Shown here: positions 1 through 10,104 of the stretch, in pieces
Layout of the letters: each line of letters starts with the position of its first letter
Position numbering within the stretch: position 1 is the first letter of the stretch
Origin: Kuschelorhynchus macadamiae
Lineage: Eukaryota; Arthropoda; Insecta; Coleoptera; Curculionidae
DNA length: 64,000 bases
NCBI GenBank assembly: GCA_030620095.1
Contig: JAUTXW010004484.1
Location: 235,001 to 299,000, forward strand
Direction: 5' to 3'
The notes under the pieces: model-generated
Database searches by the model: none
What the model saw: only the letters and a program-made list of their open reading frames with translations
Told to the model about the DNA's origin: nothing
Position numbers and translations under genes: made by a program

Positions 1-71
1 GTTGGAATTGTATCTATTATCATTGTTGACGCGTGGATCGACGAAGGATATGGCCGAGGGGTAAATCGCTG

Positions 72-299
72 AAGCAATGTGGTGTACAAGAGCTAGAAAA
101 TGTAAAAGCAATGCGAGCAATGTATTGAAAATGTAAGCAATGCACAAGCAATGCGAAAAATTGGGAAGCAATGCGAAGCAATGTGAAGCAATGTAAAGCA
201 ATGTGAGCAATGCGAAGCAATGCAAAGCAATGTAAAGCAATGTTAAGCAATGTGAGCGATGCGAAGCAATGCAAAGCAATGTAAAGCAATGTGAAACAA
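72..299. repeat. Minisatellite, ~10-bp unit (aagcaatgtg/aagcaatgcr)
   Basis: Some twenty imperfect head-to-tail copies of a 9-12 bp unit built on 'aagcaatg' with variable flanks. The reading frame that crosses it on the minus strand only reflects the repeat period and is not a gene. Confidence 0.9.
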
Positions 300-1064
300 T
301 ACAAATCTATGGTTTGTAACCTATTATTTTGGCGCTCGTCTCGTTAAATTATATAAATAGAAGAGAGATAACCTATGTATATCTAACGTCGCTTGAATGT
401 GTGGATTTTTAATTTATTATATCCTGTGTTTGACGTATTTTTTTTGATGTTGTGATATTTGAAAATATCTTAAAGGATAAATCTATGTTAATATTACACA
501 TATCAAGATCTAATAAATAATGGGGGGGGGGTGGGGGAAACTTAACAATGTAAATGAATAAGTATGATTATTTTGTCTGAACGCCAGATGTGTTATACCT
601 GTTATTCTGATACAGAAATACGGTAAATTTATTACTTATAAAAATTTAGTCGTTATAATTTACTTACAGGGTACAATGTGAATGATTTTGTTTGAGCATG
701 ATATCACTTTTTGAATAATTTGTTTTGCAACTTAGTAAGAGGCAAAATACTGATATAACAAAACATAGAATCAAAGTAAAATCGTGTTTAAAAAAACATA
801 TAATGTTTTTTTTAACAAACAATTTTGTGGTATCGTAAGTTTTGGTGTCCTTTGTGGCCTGATCGACATTTTAATTCTCTATTTGCTAAAATTCGCAATT
901 ATAACAAATTATAAATGTATAATAAATTCGCCTCGAAGTGCAAAAAAATATTTTAATGGAAAATTTTGATAATCGTTACGTCCAACTCTCAGAATCAATT
1001 GAACATTTTTCCTGTTCTGTCTGTAAAAATATTCCCCAGTTCAGGGGTAATAGCCAACAAAATA
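300..1064. other. No gene seen
   Basis: AT-rich sequence with an interrupted poly-G run near 520-536. The only forward ORF (784-969) opens at GTG and has no recognisable motif. Nothing else supportable. Confidence 0.6.
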
Positions 1065-1280
1065 TCAGAAGCATCTTCTAATATTATAACCACCTTTAGT
1101 AGGATTAAAAGATTTTAAGGAAAACTTTATTTTGAACGCTCTGCAGAACTGAATTGGTGTTGGATTTCTAGCATTTTCACAAGCATTTCTGATGATTTTC
1201 AAGCGTCGAGTTGCAAAAATCGGTATTTTTTTTGTAATATTTTCCGTAACACTAAAACCGAAGAAATAGTCAGCTTTCAT
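1065..1280 (-). pseudogene. P-element/THAP9-like transposase fragment
   Basis: A 71-codon minus-strand frame contains the string NPTPIQFCRAFK. It resembles the conserved C-terminal region of P-element-type (THAP9-like) transposases, where an asparagine-proline-threonine stretch precedes an aromatic/Lys-rich helix. Both ends are missing: nothing recognisable continues upstream, and downstream frames are closed by stops. The fragment lies just outside the Polinton left terminus, so it belongs to the DNA into which the Polinton inserted. The assignment rests on one short motif and is tentative. Pieces of another P-like gene lie at 53 and 58 kb. Confidence 0.4.
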
Positions 1281-1551
1281 TCATAGGTTGATTACATTTG
1301 ATGGTATTAGTCACATTTTTTGTAATTTTTAACAATAACTTTTAAATTTTTAAAAATTATTTTATTATTTTATATAAAAATTCATTTTGTTCCGAAACAT
1401 CCATAAAAGCCTGACAAGTTTCCAAGTTACCCGCATTTAGAAAATCAGCTAATTAATTATTCTCTTCAATAAAATTTGCAGTTTCATTGGCTGTATACTT
1501 AAGCTGATAATTTTACCCTCGATTTTACCTTAGTTTTTTTTTGATGTTACA

Positions 1552-1611
1552 GGTCACAGTACCCCGCCTTGTATACTACTACAGTAGTATACAAGGCGGG
1601 GTACTGTGACC
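1552..1611. repeat. Perfect 29-bp palindrome at the Polinton left end
   Basis: Bases 1552-1580 and 1583-1611 are exact reverse complements separated by 'ac'. The second arm is the true left end of the Polinton terminal repeat, so the terminal 29 bp exist twice in mirror orientation. The right end shows a shorter version (tatactact-gt-agtagtata at 18180-18199). Inference: a hairpin-type terminus or a joint of two element ends. Confidence 0.85.
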
Positions 1612-2190
1612 GAGGATGGCCTGTCTGTCCAAAGATTGGGTGTGTCCAACTTCTTCGGCGACGAAGTGACACAATCCTGAAAAATTCCTGAAAATGGCCG
1701 AAGAAGAAGTGGTCGACAATGACCAGAGGCTGTTGACCAGAAGGGCCTTATTAGTATACGGGTTCAAAAAAACCTTGAGACCCCTAGGGGAGTTTTTTTT
1801 TATGGGGATGGTTTTAGGGTGTTTTTATAAGGATGTAAATAGGTAGATGCAAAAAAGACTTTTATATGTGAAGTGTCTTTTTGGCACTCACACACATGCA
1901 CCCCTATAATTATTACTAATTTGTTTCTTAGAAAAAAAAAAAGCCCACGCGCCCGCCTGGATTCGAACCGTCGTTCATTGTCAAATTTTTAGCTTCTAGA
2001 CTACTACCGCCATGCAGTACGTCGTAATAAGTAAACAATTTAGATGATCTTGTTTATCTTTTAAACGAGCAATAATAGTAATAATACGCAGTTATACAGT
2101 ACAACACATGTGGTAAAAAAAAAATAGAATGTTTGTAGGGCTTCACGCCGCACCTCTGGTATAATTTCATGAGCCTAGCCTAGCCTCGTC
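1583..2190. repeat. Polinton left terminal inverted repeat
   Basis: Matches 17568-18188 in reverse complement with few substitutions and small indels. Homology ends inward at 'cgtc' (2187-2190). The repeat includes a tRNA-like B-box stretch and the oligo-A/T runs also seen at the right end. Confidence 0.93.
1955..2025 (-). other. tRNA-like pol III promoter remnant inside the TIR
   Basis: On the minus strand the TIR holds an A-box-like stretch (tggcggtagtagtctag) and a perfect B-box core (ggttcgaatcc) about 35 nt apart, as in tRNA genes and tRNA-derived SINEs. The T-stem is poorly paired, so this is not a functional tRNA. The same motif occurs at 17743-17830 on the plus strand. Confidence 0.45.
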
Positions 2191-2233
2191 GGACCGTCGA
2201 AAGAAAACTCTCGATTTTTCATAAAAATTTTAT

Positions 2234-2895
2234 TTAGCTATAACTATAAAATTCATGTATTATTATTATTATTATTAATAAACAAACGACCAACTGTATG
2301 TATTTAATATTTTTTATTTGTTTTTTTTTCAACTTTTTGTTTGGGTTAGGGTTTACATTAGGTTGGTGGTGGTGTTTAAATTGCTGAGTGTTATAATATG
2401 TTTCATGTTTAATTCTGTTCCAATATTTTCTGGTAGTAGCATCCTCTATTTCAGCGCTGTGAAATCTCCAGTTCATTTCTTCCCACTCCCATGGTGTGCG
2501 TGGTTGTGCTTGATAGAGTCGAAAACAATCAGTGGTGGAATCCGTCACTATTGCAGATTTAATGTCAAATAGTTGCTTTGCAGATGGTACAGGAGGGCAA
2601 CTACTGCTACTACTACAACCACCACCAGATATCTAAAATGAAAAGTCTAAGAATCTGACATGGACTCCCTACAGTACAGATCAATTGGTTCGGTATCTAA
2701 TGTAGATGGTAGACTGTGTTTTTTAATTGATGACTCACAGAAGCAAAAAAAACGTTGGCAGCTGAAGCAAAATCTGGAACCATGTACATGAGTACATAGC
2801 GTAATGGGTTTAATTTTTTTGTGTGATTGAATGTTGGAGTAAAATCGTTTAGGATTATCTATGGCAGAGTACCAAATATCCTTCTTATCACCAGT
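2234..2895 (-). CDS. Unknown Polinton protein, probably two exons or frame-broken
   Basis: Two coding-like blocks lie on the minus strand inside the left TIR. Block A (2895 to 2650) follows a good acceptor (polypyrimidine then AG) and reads 82 sense codons, rich in Cys near its middle. Block B (2632 to 2234) follows another acceptor-like 'attttag' and reads 132 codons to a stop. It has a Ser-rich start, a W-E-W-E-E-M-N-W segment, a His/Asn-rich linker and a basic tail. Its last ~20 codons (poly-Ile) come from an ATT microsatellite. No donor in block A has the phase needed to join block B, so a frameshift or a different splice pattern is required. No ATG was located. I do not recognise the family. 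Confidence 0.4.
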
Positions 2896-3060
2896 CTAAA
2901 AAGAAAAAATTAATAGATAATTTTTATCACTGTTATTATTATTATTATTATTATATTACCATTTTTGATTGAGACTAATGAACAAGAGGCCTGCAGTCAG
3001 CTGTAGACTACTTGTGACAAGAGAAGAACAAGAATACCAGTTTACAATTAAGATATTAAG

Positions 3061-6000
3061 CTAATCATGAAATCCCCAAGGTAATGTGTCTGTGTAACTA
3101 TAATTTACAATTCGCTTATCATCGAATGGACTTAGTGCAGTTTTAACTTGTTTCATTGTATAAACGTTGTGTTTTTCAGACCTAATATAATTTTGAGGGA
3201 CATCAATAGTAATATTGTTAAATAAACATTCGTAATAATCATCAAATGATATGCCTTTTAAAGCTGAAGATTGAACTCCCTTAGCTTTTTTGACAATTCC
3301 TATATTTGAAACCATATTTTTAAACTGATTCGCGTTTATGCTTTTGTCAGCGATGTTTTTATCAGTATCATTGTTTTTAAGCAATTTAAAACAATACATT
3401 TTAGAACGTAAACCAATAAATTCAGTCATAATATTTCCATTATTTTCGTCTTTCATTAGTCCGTAAATCTTTTTATTTTTAAGTGGAATATCATATACAT
3501 TATTTTTAGGATAGTCAGATGTATGTCTGTATCAGTGTATAATAATTTTGAGTTGGATTGAAATTTTGGTTTAATAAAATTGTAATGAAAATTGAATAAA
3601 ATTGTTTTCGAAATATCCAAAATTGACATTCCAATATAAATGGGTTTATTAAATTTAATATTTAATCTATTCATTTCAATAAGAATCATGTCTTTATCAA
3701 ATATTTCACAACTATGAAAATTAGGTTGAGAGATATAATAATTTGCGCCAAAACGTCCTGACCATTTATTAACCACTTTTACGTCTCGGTATTTTCTTAC
3801 ATTTTCAATGGTTTTACCGTAAGGTGCATTATTCATGAGTTTAAAAAAGTTCTTCTCAAAATCATTTTTGCTACGTTTACGTAGTTCAGTATTTAAATCA
3901 ATATAGGTTTTTAACCATGGAGATTGTTTAAATTTTAAACATCTATAAATATTTCCAACTTTAAGACCCAGCTGAATAGCTTGTTGTAAAGCTATATAAT
4001 GAATAACATATTTTTTTTTGTCATAAAGTGTATTTAATAATTTGGGAATAAGAGTCGCAGAAGTGGGAGGGACTAAATGCTCAGGACAAAGTGGTAAATC
4101 TTTATGTAGGTCAAATAAATTTTTGGGATATTGAAGATCTAATTCAAAAATGTAACCATAATCAGAATCAGTGGGTATTTCTAAAATATTTAACTCATGA
4201 TAAATATCCTCAATCCATTGAAAATCTCCAGTGGGTAGAGGATAGCTCATGGCAGCTCCATATAAGTTGTTTACGTCAAAATACATAAGATAAGTAGTTG
4301 GTTCGTGAGGTTTATAATCACTGCCCAAATATTTATTATTAGCCTTACCATATCTATTAGAACACTGAGAAATACCACCTCTAATTCCTTTTTCAATAAA
4401 CATAATCATATCAATGTCAGTTAATAAATCAAGCTTTACTTTAGTTATTTTTTACATGCTGTCAAATGCCAAACCAGGAGCCGTAAAATAATGTAAACTA
4501 TCTAACTGGTAAGTATTTAAACAAATTTTCCGAAAATTCTCAAAAACATCGACGAGAAGTAAGACATCAGTTTTTAAATAGAGTTCAGCGTATTGTTGAA
4601 GAGTCTGAATATTAAAGGTGTCCCACACTTGGCATGCATGTTGATATTCCTCTGGTGAAATGGAGGAATTATGAATTTTGCTAAAAAATTTTTCAATCGG
4701 TGGCAAACATTTTGATTGCAACTTTTCCCAACAGTCAACATATTCATATGGAAAAACCCCTTTTCGTGTAACTAACTTAAATTGTGATTCATTTTTATAA
4801 AATCGTTTTGTAACTGTTTTCTGATCATCATTTAGATATGAAGCTAATTTATTTAAACTACTAGCCATAAATTTGAAAGAGTCTAAAAATCGAAATTGAA
4901 TGTTGGAATTTTCAATATATTTTGTAAATGAAATATTTCTCTTTATTGATAGGAAGTATACTTATTTTTCCTTTATCAGTACAAAGGGTTTTTATTATGA
5001 AATGACTGTCGTAGCCAGAGAGATTGTGAAATATTACAGGGATAAAGGGTTTATTTTTAAAGTTTAAATTACAAGAATTGTGTGCAGGTCCCCTATAATT
5101 TCCAGTTAAGTGGCAGTGATCTTTAACTTTGAAATCAGACTCTGAAAATGGTTTCGAACAAATGTGACAAACCGTTGAGCGATAAAAAGTATTATTTTCT
5201 TCTTGGGTTAATTTATTCATGGTAATAGTATTTGAATATATAGACTTTATTTTTAAAGCAATTTTTTTAAGTTTCCTTACAAACCATGTCTGACAGTCTG
5301 TTCCAGTGTGCATTTGAAATGTAGAAAGAGAGTCCTCAAAAGAACATTTTAAATAAAATGCAATACTAAAAGGTTCATGTTTTTGATACTTTTTGGTTTT
5401 ATTTGTTTTATTTGTATCATTATAACTTAGAAGCAAACTTTCCAAGTCTGCATAAATTACAAAAGGAACTTTGTATAATTTTAAATAATTTTTAAAGGTT
5501 AAAGTCTTATCATTTTCTGTAGGTAAAGTTATTTTAGACTTATTTACAAGTTGACATTCAGTTGAATGTTTTAATAAAATTGATTCACTTTTAAAATGAT
5601 TAAAACATCGCTCACAAAACCATTTTTTATTTTGTACATTTCCAACTTGTTTGTTTAATAATCGACTTAAATTTTTAATACAGACAAAATGAAAATGGTT
5701 TAAACGACTACTACTGTTAATATTGTTTTCAGAATAGCTAATTTCCTTAGAGTTATTACAAGGTAAAATTAGTAAATTGATTTTTGTGGGAAAATTTGTT
5801 TTGGTCAAAGTTAATGGTAAAATTGTTTGTTTTTCAATGCAAAATACATTTATAGCTAACCTGTTTAGAGATTCAAATTTTGGGATATCTTTTAAAGTCA
5901 TAGGAAAGGTAATTTCATTGTATTTTAAAACTTGACTGAAATGAGGATAAGACGATGTACGATAAACATTTTTGTACTGAGGTGGTGGATGCAAGGCGCA

Positions 6001-6747
6001 AACCACAGACCACAAAAAACAATATGAATCATTATTTTTAATATTTATTACACTCTTAGTTTTTTGAATAAATTTAGGTACTTCTACATATGTGCTGAAA
6101 CCTACTGTAATTGGATTATATTTATTTATATTAACTTTTAGATACCAAATTTCACACAAAGCCCAACCACTATCTTTTTCTTGAAAGTCCTCTAATTTAC
6201 ATAAAATTTTATCAACAACGTTCTCTTGAAACCATTGAAAAATATTTGTATTATGGTCAATAATATTATTTTTTGTTGAAAAATGCTTTACTGATGTTTC
6301 CAGATTTTGAGGTTTTATAAATAATCCCGAAAACACAACGTTTACTTTTAACAAACAATGATTTAACTCTTTTTTAACTCTGAAAGAAAAAATCCTAAAT
6401 GCTTGTCGTAAAAATTCTTTTGGTTCTTTAAATTTTAAATTTGTGATAATTCCGGACTTAATTCTACCATTAAAGCAAGAGTCTATGTCTTGCCATATTA
6501 ACTGCCTTTTGGCTAAAACTTTGTTACTTTTACTTTTCATTTTAAACGTTTGCAAATAGTTTTTTAAAATACTTAGATTAGTTTCAACTTTGTTGTAATT
6601 ATTGACATAAACCTTATTTTTTAAAGCTTTTTTTAAAATAAAAATAGTTTTTTTAAGTAAATGAATATGGTGTCTGTATTCTTCTTTCGTTTTAAGTAGT
6701 CTACTCACCAATTCAGTTTTTTTGACAGTTTCTGTTGAATATTTATC

Positions 6748-6750
<3 letters not shown>
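3061..6750 (-). pseudogene. Protein-primed DNA polymerase B (Polinton pPolB), broken
   Basis: Replicates the element by protein priming. From the ATG at 6750 the frame shows a long N-terminal region, a CxxC zinc-binding segment, ExoI (YADLESLLL), a treble-clef/HNH-like Cys-His block (CHICSKPF...CHLTGNYRG) and ExoII (NLSGYDSHF). The polymerase half has motif A (DVNNLYG), motif B (NNAPYGKT) and motif C (YTDTD). At least three breaks are visible: a one-base shift near 4900, an in-frame TAA at 4452-4454 just before the palm domain, and a frame change with loss of coding length directly after motif C near 3515. The last segment ends with the usual LPWG-type C-terminus. It starts beside a (TTG)n tract. 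Family certain; this copy cannot make a full enzyme. Confidence 0.92.
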
Positions 6751-6796
<46 letters not shown>

Positions 6797-6797
6797 G
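6751..6797. repeat. (TTG)n microsatellite
   Basis: About 15 TTG units directly upstream of the polymerase ATG, within its 5' leader. Confidence 0.95.
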
Positions 6798-7172
6798 GTA
6801 TCTAAGTGCTGTATGCTTCTGCTGGCTACTTGACTAGTCTGAGATTTTCATTAATTCGATGATCTATTTAACTAAAATTTTCATTACAAAAAATGCTGCA
6901 CATGTTTGATAAATGTTTTTTTTTAATGATAAGCACATGTTTGTTAACTTGAACTTGAACTTGTTTTGCTGATTTTGCTTATCTGGTTGTTGTTGTTATT
7001 CAAAATATATGATGTGTTGGAACTAGCGTGAAATCTTTAATTACAAAATATTAATAGATTTTTTTTGTATATTCATATATAAGCAATTAAAATGAACATG
7101 CAAAATCACCAGTCTTCGTTTGTTCTTCTTCATTACTACAAGACGTAGCAACAGCAGTAACAACTATAAGAA
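6798..7172. promoter_or_regulatory. Divergent promoter region (inferred)
   Basis: AT-rich intergenic stretch between the leftward polymerase and the rightward ATG at 7173. No clear TATA/Inr pair stands out. It is labelled regulatory only because of gene orientation. Confidence 0.35.
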
Positions 7173-8117
7173 ATGGCATCCACTCCAACCACCATAGTAG
7201 TGTATACCGAGGACAAAATTAATTTTCCTCTAAAATATGCGTCCGTTGTTATAAAACAACTTTTCCAGTAAGTTATTTTTGGTTTTGTTAATAGATATAC
7301 AGAGTTAGATTATAAGTTACATATTGAATCATAATGTGCTCGCGTGTAGCAAGTGCTTTGTCTGGCTACGTGCGAACTGTATGGTTTGATCGGCTTGACG
7401 GAGTGACCAGTTCACTGCCCGATTGTTATCCGCTAGGGAAAAGTGTGTGTGTGTGAATAGATATAAGTTACATATTGAATTATAATGTGCTCGCGTGTAG
7501 CAAGTGCTTTGTCTGGCTACGTGCGAACTGTATGGTTTGATCGGCTTGACGGAGTGACCAGTTCACTGCCCGATTGTTATCCGCTAGGGAAAAGTGTGTG
7601 TGTGAATAGATATAAGTTACATATTGAATCATAATGTGCTCGCGTGTAGCAAGTGCTTTGTCTGGCTACGTGCGAACTGTATGGTTTGATCGGCTTGACG
7701 GAGTGACCAGTTCACTGCCCGATTGTTATCCGCTAGGGAAAAGTGTGTGTGTGAATAGATATAAGTTACATATTGAATCATAATGTGCTCGCGTGTAGCA
7801 AGTGCTTTGTCTGGCTACGTGCGAACTGTATGGTTTGATCGGCTTGACGGAGTGACCAGTTCACTGCCCGATTGTTATCCGCTAGAACAAAAATTGAAAA
7901 CAATGAAGATTTCAAGATTTTAGAAAAGGTTGTTAAAAGGTATAAATTTAATTTGTTGGATGATAATACAGAAGAACAACAAACACATAAAATGCTGGAA
8001 TCGGGTGGAAAAAGAATGTTATTTGAAGACATCTTTAGTGATTTGGAGGAGGAGGAGCAGCAGAAGAATTTGACCCAAGCGGGACCAAGCCAAGCGGGAT
8101 CAAGCTATGTAATATAA
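7173..8117 (+). CDS. Small acidic Polinton protein, exon 1 plus exon 2 across a tandem-repeat intron
   Basis: ATG at 7173 opens 31 codons (MASTPTTIVVYTEDK...) ending at a strong donor, ca|GTAAGT at 7268. The frame resumes at 7886 directly after 'ccgctAG', with matching phase 2, and runs to a stop at 8115-8117. The product would be ~108 aa, with a charged helix-like middle and an acidic Glu/Gln-rich tail. The removed stretch consists almost entirely of four ~150-bp tandem repeats. The acceptor has a weak pyrimidine tract, so an insertion into an uninterrupted gene is possible. Exon 1 could also join the acceptor at 8211 (next gene), which fits in phase too. Oligo-A/T and aataaa-type signals follow 8117. 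Function unknown. Confidence 0.45.
7303..7885. repeat. Four tandem copies of a ~150-bp unit
   Basis: The landmark 'gattgttatccgctag' recurs at 7421, 7572, 7721 and 7870 (periods 151, 149, 149). Copies are nearly identical, so amplification is recent. Each copy carries a short (GT)n run except the last, which is cut exactly where the reading frame resumes. Confidence 0.93.
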
Positions 8118-8167
8118 ATAAAAATAAATATTTTATTATTATTATTAATATCAATTTATTTTACTAA

Positions 8168-8887
8168 TTTTATAAAGATTTAACATTGGTAGAGTGTTAC
8201 GATTATTTCAGCTCTAAAAAGTTCTGGACTTCTAAACCTTTAATTGAAACTATTCGATATTCACACAATCTGGGAGATGAATTAAAAATTATAACGTTAT
8301 TTCTAAAATCTGTACCGTTAAGATCTTTCGTAGCAGGAGGCTTTACTAGTTTTTTGGTAGGACGGACTGACAGATTTTCTGACATAGACATTTATATCGA
8401 ACTCAATCCTTTGAAAGAAGAGGTATGTTTATTAGCGTTAAATATTTTTATTGAGAAACTCATAGAAAATGATTATAGAGATATAATATATACTAATACA
8501 AGAAGAGAAGTAAATTACAAACCTTTAAAATTTTTTGATATTCGAAATATTACTTTAAAAACAAAAAAGAAAAATATGCTTATACAGTGTATATTTTTAA
8601 AAGCTAACTATATATATTTAACTTACGAAGAATTAATTGTAAAGACAATAATGGAATTTGATTTCGATATATGTAAAACAGCATTACTTTTAATCAACAA
8701 TACATTACATGTCATAAAAATGAATCAAATGAAAAGTATTGAAGATTGTGTAGCAAGAGTATCGCGTCGTGTTGAATATATATCAAGGCGTACTGAACAT
8801 GAATTAAATGCAGATTCTTTATCTATGCTATGTCTTAGAAAAATAACAAGTGTTAAAAATAATGTACATGTATGTAATAATAAATAG
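8168..8887 (+). CDS. Nucleotidyltransferase-fold protein
   Basis: The open frame from 8168 to 8887 contains GGFTSFLVGRTDRFSDIDIYI. That matches the nucleotidyltransferase signature of a Gly-Gly motif followed by a D-x-D metal pair, so an enzyme transferring nucleotides to an RNA, protein or small molecule is possible. A helical C-terminal half follows (FDFDICKTALLL...). There is no ATG before the motif. The frame starts after a TAA at 8165, and a clean acceptor (gattatttcAG at 8211) suggests an upstream exon, with the ATG exon at 7173-7267 fitting in phase. The gene lies between the small acidic ORF and a convergent gene at 8894. NTase-fold genes are not among the universal Polinton genes, so this is cargo. 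Substrate unknown. Confidence 0.55.
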   Translation, partial: FYKDLTLVECYDYFSSKKFWTSKPLIETIRYSHNLGDELKIITLFLKSVPLRSFVAGGFTSFLVGRTDRFSDIDIYIELNPLKEEVCLLALNIFIEKLIENDYRDIIYTNTRREVNYKPLKFFDIRNITLKTKKKNMLIQCIFLKANYIYLTYEELIVKTIMEFDFDICKTALLLINNTLHVIKMNQMKSIEDCVARVSRRVEYISRRTEHELNADSLSMLCLRKITSVKNNVHVCNNK

Positions 8888-8893
8888 TTACAA

Positions 8894-9382
8894 TCACATA
8901 TTTCGTAATTCTTCCTTATTTTTACGGTAACGAAATTCCAGAAAGTCAAAGAAGGTTTCCTTATAATTTTCTGTTGAATGCATAGCTTTAGCAACACATA
9001 TGTAGGCGTGTTCTTCGGCAATACAAATAGAAAACATTCCATCATCTGCTTCTTCCCGTGCCGCGTGTTTATAAATATTCCGTCGATTTTTCATTTTTTC
9101 CTCACTTGGTAATTTGTATGTGAAATTTTTAAACACAATTTCTAATAAAGTTCTTGTTTCTTCAATGGAAGACGTCACAGGTATGAATTTTATGCTACTA
9201 TTCACCCATCCTCGATTTATATATAAACATAAAATAAACTTATTTACACCAGGTGGAATTAACGCTCTTGCTTTTTCAATACACAGCGTAGTCGGTCCAT
9301 ACGTCAGCAACCATTTTTCATCGTTGTTAGTTTTTTTTTTAGAATTTTGTTTAAAACTAGAGTTGGCTGAAATAGACTCCAT
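8894..9382 (-). CDS. Unknown Polinton protein, ~162 aa
   Basis: The ATG chosen at 9382 begins MESISANSS; the frame extends upstream only to a non-ATG codon. The N-terminus is Ser/Lys-rich, followed by a compact domain with alternating hydrophobic segments (FILCLYINRGW, MFSICIAEEHAYICVAKAM) and a basic helical C-terminus. No catalytic motif was recognised. It is the last gene of the leftward virion block and runs tail-to-tail with the nucleotidyltransferase gene, 6 bp apart. By position it may be a minor virion or accessory protein, but that is inference. Confidence 0.6.
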   Translation of the reverse strand: MESISANSSFKQNSKKKTNNDEKWLLTYGPTTLCIEKARALIPPGVNKFILCLYINRGWVNSSIKFIPVTSSIEETRTLLEIVFKNFTYKLPSEEKMKNRRNIYKHAAREEADDGMFSICIAEEHAYICVAKAMHSTENYKETFFDFLEFRYRKNKEELRNM

Positions 9383-9558
9383 AAATAGAACTTGTAATAC
9401 CACTCAGTCCACGAACGAAATGTGAACTAATTTTTTTTTTACTTTGAATGAGCTGCAGGTATTTATATTAAATTTAATCACTCCCACTTTCAGCATTTTA
9501 ACTATTTGAGAAAAAACAAAATGGTTTATTTAATATACAGTTTTATTTACAAAATTGT

Positions 9559-10092
9559 TTACAAGGTTTTACTGTGTAGCAAATTCCAGTAGTAGTATAT
9601 AAAAAATACATTTTCTAACGCACAATTTAAGTCGTTATTTACATGTTTATTACAGTGATTAGATTTTAACATTTTCTTTAAATTTTCCAAGGAAGGACAG
9701 TTGTTTTCCTCTAAATCAATTACCTGGTAATTCTCTTCCAACAGCTTGCTTAACCACTCTTTCTTTTGACCTCCCTTTACGGCGATTATGACATTTGCTC
9801 CATCAACAGTGTCAACACCATAAGATGTATTGATAAAATCTGTCAAGTTTTCATAGTTTATAATAATACTTCCGACACCACCACAACGATCACTAAACCA
9901 TTCCAAACCATGTAGATTTCGAGTTAACCAATTCATGTGGTTTTCAATCTTGTACTTAAATAGATTTAGATCAAATTGAAATTTAACCATTGCGTGCTTG
10001 TAGTTACCACTTGAAGTATCCAGAATTGCAATTTCTTTACAAAAAAAACTAGTGTTTCCATATTGAAATCCTTGAACATCCAAAACGTACAT
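9559..10092 (-). CDS. RNase H-fold-like Polinton protein, 177 aa
   Basis: ATG at 10092. It opens with MYVLDVQGFQYGN and a KEIAILD strand, then a Trp/His-rich middle (HMNWLTRNLHGLEWF) and a glycine-rich GGQKKEWL turn. The C-terminal part has NCPSLENL followed by CNKHVNNDLNCAL. This order resembles an RNase H-like (DEDD-type exonuclease) fold with several acidic residues replaced, which would imply a non-catalytic role. The gene lies 12 bp downstream of the capsid gene in the same orientation, so it is probably co-expressed with virion genes. Fold assignment is tentative; the open frame and context are solid. Confidence 0.5.
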   Translation of the reverse strand: MYVLDVQGFQYGNTSFFCKEIAILDTSSGNYKHAMVKFQFDLNLFKYKIENHMNWLTRNLHGLEWFSDRCGGVGSIIINYENLTDFINTSYGVDTVDGANVIIAVKGGQKKEWLSKLLEENYQVIDLEENNCPSLENLKKMLKSNHCNKHVNNDLNCALENVFFIYYYWNLLHSKTL

Positions 10093-10104
10093 TTTTTTTT
10101 TCTA

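Noticed and set aside
7303..7885. CRISPR-like array
   Set aside because: Units are ~150 bp tandem copies without unique spacers, in a eukaryotic transposon.
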